Made by a program: the position numbers and the translations under genes | Part shown: positions 1 through 5,771 of the stretch, in pieces | How positions within the stretch are numbered: the first letter of the stretch is position 1 | Layout: each line of letters begins with the position of its first letter | NCBI GenBank assembly: GCA_947373615.1 | Contig: CANBYN010000110.1 | Location: 1-6,365, forward strand | Length of the DNA: 6,365 nt | Reading direction: 5' to 3' | Source of the DNA: Burkholderiaceae bacterium | GTDB lineage: Bacteria; Pseudomonadota; Gammaproteobacteria; Burkholderiales; Burkholderiaceae | The notes under the pieces: generated by a model | The model's input: only the letters and a program-made list of their open reading frames with translations | Told to the model about the DNA's origin: nothing | Databases searched by the model: none

Positions 1-1604
1 TTTCTCAGTTGCGTGGCAATGCGTCTAGTTAATTTTGGCGCGCTTGAGTCAATATGAAAGCGATGACGCTCCTCTTGCATGAGTAAATCATCCGCGGTAA
101 ATCGATCAAAGCGTCTTAAGTAGTCAGCCCAGGTTTCGAATACAAAATATTCTAAAAACTTTCCCGCATGTTCGGCGTCTTCAAAGAGGCTCCAAGATAG
201 AACCCCTTGTTTTAGTCTTGATCGCCTAGTCTTCGCCATTAGCTTTCTAAAATGAGCTGCCTGATCCTTGTGAATATGGTATTCCACTGAGATCATGACA
301 GGCCCTTCATTGGGATCTATTTCCCTTGATGGGTGAGGGCGTTCAATGGGGCAAACAGGGGTCAAGTCTTCTGCTTCGTGACCATGAATTCGGTGCTTGC
401 GTATTAAATACAGGGCAATAATTCCAAAGATAGCGCTAGCTACTACCCCAGTTGTTACATCGGTTGTATTAGTTATTTTCCCCCATACAAATGCGCCTAA
501 TGCACTGCCGCCCATCAAACTCATTTGATAGAAAGACATGCCTCGTGCCCTAATCCAATTCGGTAATGAGAGTTGTGAGGCAGTGCTCAGGGTATTGCCA
601 ACACTAAACCAAGCCATGCCGCTCATAATCATGATGGGAGCTGCATACCAAAGGTTGGGGACCAGAACTACGCCAGCCGAACTTATGGAGAGAAAAACAA
701 TTCCATAGGTAGTCATTTGCTGAGGGGTAAATTTTTCCCGCAAATAATGCAGTTGGGAGCCGACGACTATGGCCCCAAAACCTAGGCAAGAGAGCAAGAG
801 CGTGAAAGTATTAGCGTCCCCACCAAAATGAGATTTTGCAATTACCGGTAATAATGCGAGCAAGCTAGAGGACTGCATGTAAAACAAAAATGATCGAATC
901 AGAATTGATCTCATCGGTTTTGATTGCTGAATATATTGAGCCCCTACACGCATAGCACCAAAGAAACGCTCCCCAGGCAATGTCGAGATGTAGCTTTCAT
1001 TTTTCCAGCGCAGCACAATTGCAATCATGGCTAATGACAGAACCATGTTGAGGGCAAATACATACTCTGTGCCTATTCCTGCAATGATTAAGCCGGCAAT
1101 AAGGGGGCCGAGAATACGTGATGCGTTCATAGCAATGGAATTTAGACCCAAGGCTAAATGCAGAGTGTCGCGCGGTACTAAATCTGGAACAATGGCCGCA
1201 TAGACTGGCCAGCGCATTGCTAAACCCACACCATTAATGAATGTCAGTAGCAGTAAAAAAATGGGGTCAAGTAAATTAAATGCAGAAGAAATGAACAAGA
1301 GGGTTGCATTAATTGCGAGCCAAATTTGAGTAAAAACTAAAAAGTGCTTCCGATTTAATATGTCTGCCAAAGCCCCGCTGGGCAGGCCAAACATTAATAC
1401 CGGTAGGTTGGCTGCAGTTTGAACAAGAGCAATCAGAGTTGCCGATTTAGTTAAGGATGTCATCATCCAAGCTGCTGCCACATCGTTTGTGTACATGCAG
1501 ACATTGGCTACCAGCCAGGTGGTCCAAAGTGCTCTAAAGATCGGAAGTTTTAGGGGTTCAAGCCACCGTGGAACTCTAGAGGATAGCTGGGAAGATGTAC
1601 TCAT
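1..1604 (-). CDS. MFS_3-family membrane transporter with C-terminal soluble domain (3' end beyond window)
   Basis: An open frame starts at ATG 1604 and runs 534 codons without a stop to the left edge, so only the extreme C-terminus is missing. Residues 1-403 form a hydrophobic, roughly 12-helix major facilitator core in the inner membrane. It has the loop 2-3 motif GALADILNRK (77-86), an early NDVAAAWMMTSL segment (40-51) and a NSIAMNASRILGPLIAGL stretch (155-172), all typical of the MFS_3 (EntS-like) branch. A hydrophilic tail from about 404 to 534 contains a block (about 435-520) resembling the ABM-like dimeric alpha-beta barrel tail seen in other long MFS_3 proteins. An AAGGA Shine-Dalgarno lies 11 nt upstream. 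It is the third gene of the garD operon, 45 bp after the GlcG-like gene. The substrate is unknown: context suggests a sugar acid or related metabolite, but this branch contains many exporters, so direction cannot be told. Confidence 0.85.
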   Translation of the reverse strand, partial: MSTSSQLSSRVPRWLEPLKLPIFRALWTTWLVANVCMYTNDVAAAWMMTSLTKSATLIALVQTAANLPVLMFGLPSGALADILNRKHFLVFTQIWLAINATLLFISSAFNLLDPIFLLLLTFINGVGLAMRWPVYAAIVPDLVPRDTLHLALGLNSIAMNASRILGPLIAGLIIAGIGTEYVFALNMVLSLAMIAIVLRWKNESYISTLPGERFFGAMRVGAQYIQQSKPMRSILIRSFLFYMQSSSLLALLPVIAKSHFGGDANTFTLLLSCLGFGAIVVGSQLHYLREKFTPQQMTTYGIVFLSISSAGVVLVPNLWYAAPIMIMSGMAWFSVGNTLSTASQLSLPNWIRARGMSFYQMSLMGGSALGAFVWGKITNTTDVTTGVVASAIFGIIALYLIRKHRIHGHEAEDLTPVCPIERPHPSREIDPNEGPVMISVEYHIHKDQAAHFRKLMAKTRRSRLKQGVLSWSLFEDAEHAGKFLEYFVFETWADYLRRFDRFTADDLLMQEERHRFHIDSSAPKLTRRIATQLR

Positions 1605-1649
1605 TACGACATTATTCCTTAGTCTTCCCGTTTGGTTGGGGCAAGCTAT

Positions 1650-2057
1650 TTATAGGATTGCTGCAATTCCTGCTTTTGCAGTGTTGCCGTCTTCCATGTT
1701 TTTTACGCCTGAAACACCAACAGCCCCGACTGTGTGTCCATCGATGACAATATTGACTCCTCCCTCTAGCATCATAGAGAGGTGGGGTGTCGATAGAAAG
1801 GCCTGCCGTTCCATGTTAATTAGCTCCTCGTAAACATGAGTTTCTCGCCTCCCCGTGGCAGCAGTTCTAGCTTTCTCTTGGGCAAAATAAGCGGAAACGG
1901 GTTGGCAACTATCTCGCCGAATAAGCCCAAGAAGATGTCCGCCATCATCACAAACAGCTATAGCAACAATATGCCCCTTTTCACTCGCATATTGATCTGC
2001 GGCATCTAGGATCTTTTGCACATCAGCTTGTTTTAAGTGGGGTTTGCTGGGTAGCAT
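1650..2057 (-). CDS. GlcG/HbpS-like (DUF336) small protein
   Basis: This 135-residue protein has the length and pattern of the GlcG/HbpS (DUF336) family: an N-terminal helix, the strand VAIAVCDDGGHL (31-42), a conserved R47, a helix with EKARTA (61-66), GGVNI (99-103), GAVGVSG (111-117), an ED pair (122-123) and a closing AGIAAI (129-134). Family members are small cytoplasmic or secreted proteins; HbpS binds haem, while GlcG accompanies glycolate oxidation genes with no settled biochemical role. No signal peptide is visible, so it is probably cytoplasmic. The start at 2057 lies only 7 nt beyond the garD stop and has no strong Shine-Dalgarno, which suggests translational coupling to garD. In many relatives the GGVNI position reads GG-[VI]-P-I, so the Asn here is a small departure. 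A role assisting hydroxy-acid metabolism is inferred from position only. Confidence 0.85.
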   Translation of the reverse strand: MLPSKPHLKQADVQKILDAADQYASEKGHIVAIAVCDDGGHLLGLIRRDSCQPVSAYFAQEKARTAATGRRETHVYEELINMERQAFLSTPHLSMMLEGGVNIVIDGHTVGAVGVSGVKNMEDGNTAKAGIAAIL

Positions 2058-2064
2058 GCTGATC

Positions 2065-3612
2065 TTATGTTACTGGAGCAGGGTTGAATAATGAAATGGC
2101 GTTGTGCAATTTCCATTGCTCTGCAAAGGTTTTCTTGCGGCCGCTAGCAACGTCTAGCATCATGTGAAACATTTCCCAGCCGATATCCTCAATCGTTGCA
2201 GTGCCATCTGCAATCTTGCCAGCATTGATATCCATCAGGTCATTCCAGCGCTTAGCTAGATCGGTGCGGGTAGCCACCTTAATGACTGGCACAGCAGCTA
2301 GGCCATAAGGAGTTCCGCGGCCAGTAGTAAACACATGGAGATTCATTCCGGCCGCTAGCTGTAGAGTGCCACAAATAAAATCACTTGCGGGCGTGGCAGC
2401 AAAGATGAGTCCTTTTTGTTTGAGCTTATTTCCGGGTGATAGTACTCCAGAAATTGGAGAGGTGCCGGACTTAATAATCGAGCCCATCGCTTTCTCTACG
2501 ATATTGGAGAGGCCACCTTTTTTATTGCCAGGAGTGGTGTTAGCACTTCGATCGACCTTACCTCGTTTGAGATAAGCGTCATACCAAGCCATCTCATCAA
2601 TCATCGCTTGAGCAACTTCTGGAGTAGTAGCTCGAGAGGTGAGTTGATCAATGCCATCACGCACTTCGGTTACTTCAGAAAACATCACGCTTGCGCCAGC
2701 GCGCACTAAAAGATCCGTGCAAAAGCCTACCGCAGGGTTTGCTGTTACCCCTGAAAAAGCATCACTACCTCCGCACTGAACACCTACGACTAGCTCACTT
2801 GCAGGAACCGTTTCGCGCTTACGTGCATTAAGTCTTTTCAAATGCTCATCAGCATTTTTCATGATCGAATCAATCATAGACATGAAGCCAACGTGAGCTT
2901 CGTCTTGCAGGCAAACAACATCTAACTTTTCAGACTCTTTATTGCTATTAATCGGAATGCTGCCTGGTGGGAGCAATCTTTGGGGTTGAAGTTTTTCGCA
3001 GCCAAGACTTACAACCATAACTTCGCCGCCGAAGTTGGGGTTCAGACTAATGTTGCGTAAGGTGCGAATAGGAATGTCAGCGCCATCAGCATCAATTGCC
3101 ACCCCGCATCCGTAGGTATGCTCAATACCAATTACGTCATCGACGTTAGGGTACTTAGGCAGCAATTCGTTTTTAATTCTTTGTACTGCGTAGTCCACTA
3201 CACCTGACACACATTGAACAGTTGTTGTAATGGCAAGAATATTTCTTGTGCCTACAGAACCATCGGCATTGCGATAGCCATCAAAGGTGTAACCCTCAAG
3301 TGGAGGCATTGACGCCGGCTTGACTGTTGCAATGGGAAGGTTATCCAATTCACGGGCGTCAGGCATTTTTAGAACATGTTCGCTAACCCAGCTTCCAGCG
3401 GCGATATCTTGATCTGCATAGCCGATTGGTATGCCATATCGAATGACAGGAGAGTTATTGGGTAAATCAACTAAGGCAACTTTATGCCCCTGCGGCACAT
3501 GTTCGAGCAAAGTGAGCCCCGAAGGAAGCTTTGTGCCTGCCGGCAAGCCCCCATCGTTAGCAACAATGGCTACGTTATCGCGTTCAGTCATGCTGATTGT
3601 CAGCGGTATCAT
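2065..3612 (-). CDS. garD: Galactarate dehydratase (L-threo-forming)
   Basis: The product is a 515-residue cytoplasmic enzyme of the UxaA/GarD family that dehydrates meso-galactarate to 5-dehydro-4-deoxy-D-glucarate (EC 4.2.1.42). As recalled, E. coli GarD (523 aa) matches almost end to end. An N-terminal SAF-type domain (about 10-80) contains EHVPQGHKVALVD. It is followed by GYTFDGYRNADGSVGTRN (107-124), HTYGCGVAI (165-173), NFGGEVMVVSLGCEKLQP (193-210), VQCGGSDAFSGVTANPAVG (278-296), FSEVTEVRD (311-319) and the ending NPAPVT. These signatures separate it from altronate dehydratase UxaA. The frame can open at GTG 3615, but ATG 3612 is preferred because TAGGA ends 7 nt before it, whereas spacing to the GTG is only 4 nt. 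The N-terminus is a few residues shorter than in E. coli. It leads a three-gene operon and its promoter overlaps a palindromic operator. Family members are iron-dependent; no key residue appears lost. Confidence 0.96.
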   Translation of the reverse strand: MIPLTISMTERDNVAIVANDGGLPAGTKLPSGLTLLEHVPQGHKVALVDLPNNSPVIRYGIPIGYADQDIAAGSWVSEHVLKMPDARELDNLPIATVKPASMPPLEGYTFDGYRNADGSVGTRNILAITTTVQCVSGVVDYAVQRIKNELLPKYPNVDDVIGIEHTYGCGVAIDADGADIPIRTLRNISLNPNFGGEVMVVSLGCEKLQPQRLLPPGSIPINSNKESEKLDVVCLQDEAHVGFMSMIDSIMKNADEHLKRLNARKRETVPASELVVGVQCGGSDAFSGVTANPAVGFCTDLLVRAGASVMFSEVTEVRDGIDQLTSRATTPEVAQAMIDEMAWYDAYLKRGKVDRSANTTPGNKKGGLSNIVEKAMGSIIKSGTSPISGVLSPGNKLKQKGLIFAATPASDFICGTLQLAAGMNLHVFTTGRGTPYGLAAVPVIKVATRTDLAKRWNDLMDINAGKIADGTATIEDIGWEMFHMMLDVASGRKKTFAEQWKLHNAISLFNPAPVT

Positions 3613-3652
3613 CACTAGATCCTATTAGTTGGCAAGAAATGCATTTTGTGAG

Positions 3653-3693
3653 ATTATGGCAGTAATGATAGCGCTATCAAATTTGGCTTGCAA
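3653..3693 (-). promoter_or_regulatory. Predicted garD operon promoter(s)
   Basis: Reading leftward, two overlapping sigma70-like promoters are possible. The first has -35 TTGCAA (3693-3688), a 17-bp spacer and -10 TATCAT (3670-3665). The second has -35 TTGATA (3680-3675), a 16-bp spacer and -10 CATAAT (3658-3653). Either would start transcription roughly 30-50 nt before the garD ATG, and both are overlapped by the palindromic operator at 3666-3679. The sequence does not decide between them. Confidence 0.55.
3666..3679. promoter_or_regulatory. LacI-type operator O1 (TGATAGCGCTATCA)
   Basis: This is a perfect 14-bp inverted repeat with a central CpG, the step where LacI-family hinge helices usually insert. 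It overlaps the predicted garD promoter elements and lies 22 bp upstream of the adjacent LacI-family gene, so binding would block garD transcription and could also limit the repressor's own expression. A closely related palindrome lies before kdgD at 4797-4810, differing only at the third base from each end. Assigning it to the neighbouring repressor is an inference. Confidence 0.8.
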
Positions 3694-3701
3694 GTACCTT
3701 T

Positions 3702-4727
3702 ATGAGTGAAATCGAGATTAAACGCAGTCGTCGAAGTAGTGGAGCAATTACGCTTCATGACGTAGCTCGGCTTGCTGGCGTTTCCCCAATTACAGCCTCT
3801 AGGGCTATCAATAAGCCTGAACAGGTTTCGCCTGAGCTATTAAAGCGAGTGGAAGAGGCGGTTGCGCGGACCGGTTATGTCCCCAATAGAATAGCTGGAG
3901 GATTAGCATCCTCTAGAAGTAAGCTGATCGCTGCGGTTGTCCCTAGCACAGTGATTTCAGTATTTAATGAAACCATAGAGGCCTTAAATAACACGCTATT
4001 TGATGCTGGCTATCAATTAATGCTCGGTCAATCAGCATACTCATCAGCCCGCGAAGAATTGTTATTAGATTCAGTAATCGGCCGACGTCCAGACGGGATC
4101 TTTTTAACCGGGGTAATGCAGCCAGGGAAAGGTCGCACACGGCTTATGGCATCCGGAATTCCTGTTGTAGAAACATGGGATTTAACGCCTACTCCAATAG
4201 ACATGTTGATCGGTTTCTCCCATACAGATATTGGCTTGTCGGTTGCTAAGTATCTTATGAGTAAAGGAAAAAAGCAGTTTGCAATTATTCGCGCAGAAGA
4301 CGAACGCGCTGATCGAAGAACTCTTGCTTTTAATGCTGCTATTGCTGAAGCGGGTTTATCAAAACCCTATGTCGTGAACGTCGGCGATCAGCGTTCTATT
4401 AGAAGTGGTCGTGATGCAATGTTCCTGATTCTTAAAAATGCCTCTAAAACGGATGCTATTTTTTGTAGCTCGGACTTACTTGCGTTGGGAGTATTGACTG
4501 AGGCAAGAGCGCAAAATATTGATGTCCCGAATAAAATTTCTGTGATGGGATTTGGTGATGTTCCGTTTGTCGCCGATATGCTTCCTTCTCTGACCACGGT
4601 TCGTATTAACGGTGGAAAGATTGGTCAATTGGCTGCGCAATACCTGATGGATAGAGCGGAAGGTAGGGAAGTTTCTGAGCCTATTGTGAATGTTGGTTTC
4701 TCCATCATCGAGCGCGATACAGCCTAG
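3702..4727 (+). CDS. LacI-family transcriptional repressor of the galactarate locus
   Basis: This 341-residue protein has the standard LacI/GalR architecture and length. An N-terminal helix-turn-helix (about 17-37, TLHDVARLAGVSPITASRAIN) is followed by the hinge region PNRIAGGLASSRS (61-73, likely intercalating Leu68). A periplasmic-binding-protein-like effector domain (about 75-341) carries DGIFLTG (131-137), SSDLLALG (256-263) and VMGFGD (281-286). The recognition helix begins Pro-Ile-Thr, like the GntR/gluconate-type subgroup. It sits between the two divergent catabolic units, each preceded by a matching palindrome, so it most likely represses both and is relieved by galactarate or a pathway intermediate; the ligand is an inference. 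No convincing Shine-Dalgarno precedes ATG 3702 and no clear sigma70 promoter was found for this gene, consistent with low expression. A short gap and a separate promoter divide it from kdgD. Confidence 0.93.
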   Translation: MSEIEIKRSRRSSGAITLHDVARLAGVSPITASRAINKPEQVSPELLKRVEEAVARTGYVPNRIAGGLASSRSKLIAAVVPSTVISVFNETIEALNNTLFDAGYQLMLGQSAYSSAREELLLDSVIGRRPDGIFLTGVMQPGKGRTRLMASGIPVVETWDLTPTPIDMLIGFSHTDIGLSVAKYLMSKGKKQFAIIRAEDERADRRTLAFNAAIAEAGLSKPYVVNVGDQRSIRSGRDAMFLILKNASKTDAIFCSSDLLALGVLTEARAQNIDVPNKISVMGFGDVPFVADMLPSLTTVRINGGKIGQLAAQYLMDRAEGREVSEPIVNVGFSIIERDTA

Positions 4728-4756
4728 ATCTAAGTAAAAACCCTTAGTTAAATTAT

Positions 4757-4785
4757 TTGACAAGATTCCTTGGTATCGCTAACAT
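4757..4785 (+). promoter_or_regulatory. Predicted kdgD promoter
   Basis: A consensus -35 hexamer TTGACA (4757-4762) is followed, after a 17-bp spacer, by a weaker -10 TAACAT (4780-4785). Transcription would begin around 4791-4793, just before the palindrome at 4797-4810. A strong -35 with a poor -10 and a downstream operator fits a repressible promoter. It would drive kdgD and the SDR gene. Confidence 0.65.
4771..4784. promoter_or_regulatory. Degenerate second operator-like site (TGGTATCGCTAACA)
   Basis: This 14-mer matches the kdgD operator TGGTAGCGCTACCA at 12 of 14 positions and keeps the central CpG, but it is an imperfect palindrome. It lies inside the promoter spacer and overlaps the -10, with its centre 26 bp upstream of the main operator. 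It could be a weaker co-operative repressor site, or chance similarity. Confidence 0.4.
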
Positions 4786-4796
4786 TTGATCTAAAT

Positions 4797-4810
4797 TGGT
4801 AGCGCTACCA
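4797..4810. promoter_or_regulatory. LacI-type operator O2 (TGGTAGCGCTACCA)
   Basis: A perfect 14-bp inverted repeat with a central CpG, placed at about +5 to +18 of the predicted kdgD transcript. It shares 12 of 14 bases, including the core TAGCGCTA, with the palindrome in front of garD. A repressor bound here would block initiation or early elongation of kdgD and the SDR gene. Confidence 0.82.
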
Positions 4811-4844
4811 TAAAATTCAAAAAACATCCATTAAAAGGAAAAGT

Positions 4845-5756
4845 ATGAATCCGCAAGATCTTAAGTCGATTGTGTCCGAAGGTTTGTTGTCATTCCCCGT
4901 GACTGACTTTGATCAGCAAGGGAATTTCAATGCCAAAGGATATGCAGAGCGTCTTGAATGGTTAACACCTTATGGGGCAACTGCACTATTTGCGGCTGGC
5001 GGAACTGGAGAGTTCTTCTCATTGGACGGAAAAGAATATCCAGAGATTATTAAAACTGCGGTTCAAGCCTGCAAAGGAAAGGTGCCCATCATTGCTGGCG
5101 CAGGTGGTAGTACTCGTTTTGCAATTGAATGCGCACAAGAAGCAGAGCGTCAAGGTGCTCATGGAATTTTGTTATTGCCACACTACTTAATGGAAACAGG
5201 CCAGGCAGGTTTAATTGCTCACGTTGAAGCGGTTTGCAAAAGCGTGAAGTTTGGTGTGATTGTTTACAACCGAAATGTCACCAAGTTAACACCAGACTCC
5301 TTAGCAATTTTGGCAGATCGTTGCCCCAATTTGATTGGCTTTAAAGATGGCGTTGGGAATATTGAAATCATGTCTTCGATCTTCTTGAGAATGGGTGACC
5401 GTTTCTCTTATTTGGGTGGATTGCCAACAGCTGAAGTTTACGCAGCAGCCTATAAGGCTTTGGGCACCCCTGTGTATTCATCGGCAGTATTTAATTTCAT
5501 TCCAAAGACTGCAATAGACTTCTATCACGCTGTTGCTAAGGACGATATGGCTACACAACATCGTTTGTTAAAAGAATTCTTTATGCCTTATCTTCAGATT
5601 CGCAATCGTGATCCTGGTTATGCTGTCAGCATCATTAAGGCAGGTGCAAAAATTGTTGGGCATGATGCTGGCCCGGTACGTACGCCATTAGTTGATCTCA
5701 AGCCAAACGAAGTTGAAGAATTAGCAGCGCTGATTAAAAAAATGGGTCCTCAATAA
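4845..5756 (+). CDS. kdgD: 5-dehydro-4-deoxyglucarate dehydratase (decarboxylating)
   Basis: This 303-residue protein is a class I Schiff-base lyase of the DapA/N-acetylneuraminate lyase superfamily, in the KdgD group (EC 4.2.1.41). It converts 5-dehydro-4-deoxy-D-glucarate, the GarD product, to 2-oxoglutarate semialdehyde, CO2 and water in the cytoplasm. A single TIM barrel covers nearly the whole chain. Visible marks are GLLSFPVTDFD (13-23), AAGGTGEFFSL (50-60), IIAGAGGST (82-90), the catalytic Tyr in VYNRN (Tyr141) and the Schiff-base Lys in GFKDGVGN (Lys167). Length is that expected for KdgD. The GTGEFFSL and GFKDG contexts favour KdgD over DapA, although superfamily members overlap in appearance. 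AAGGA (4835-4839) gives good spacing to ATG 4845. It has its own repressible promoter and is followed 15 bp later by the SDR gene. Confidence 0.93.
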   Translation: MNPQDLKSIVSEGLLSFPVTDFDQQGNFNAKGYAERLEWLTPYGATALFAAGGTGEFFSLDGKEYPEIIKTAVQACKGKVPIIAGAGGSTRFAIECAQEAERQGAHGILLLPHYLMETGQAGLIAHVEAVCKSVKFGVIVYNRNVTKLTPDSLAILADRCPNLIGFKDGVGNIEIMSSIFLRMGDRFSYLGGLPTAEVYAAAYKALGTPVYSSAVFNFIPKTAIDFYHAVAKDDMATQHRLLKEFFMPYLQIRNRDPGYAVSIIKAGAKIVGHDAGPVRTPLVDLKPNEVEELAALIKKMGPQ

Positions 5757-5771
5757 TACGGAGCACTAAAT

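Noticed and set aside
428..441. An intragenic TAGCGCTA core (431-438) resembling the operators, within the MFS gene.
   Set aside because: It matches the garD-side operator at only 11 of 14 positions, its outer arms are not palindromic, it lies in coding sequence encoding the transporter's end of the membrane core, and it is over 3 kb from the control region. An 8-bp core match can be chance.
1489..1833. A plus-strand open frame of 114 codons overlapping the MFS start and GlcG-like gene.
   Set aside because: It lies antisense to two well-supported genes, has no recognisable domain and its sequence is explained as a shadow of their codon pattern.
3613..3615. GTG as an upstream alternative start for garD.
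   Set aside because: The TAGGA site is only 4 nt from the GTG but 7 nt from the adjacent ATG, so the ATG at 3612 is the better choice; the difference is one residue.
4729..4747. CTAAG / CTTAG inverted repeat just after the repressor stop, considered as a terminator.
   Set aside because: The stem is only 5 bp, is AT-rich with an 8-9 nt loop, and no uninterrupted T run follows, so an intrinsic terminator is not supported.
4476..4763. A minus-strand open frame of 95 codons antisense to the repressor 3' end.
   Set aside because: It overlaps conserved LacI-family coding sequence, has low-complexity unlike-protein composition and no supporting ribosome site was recognised.
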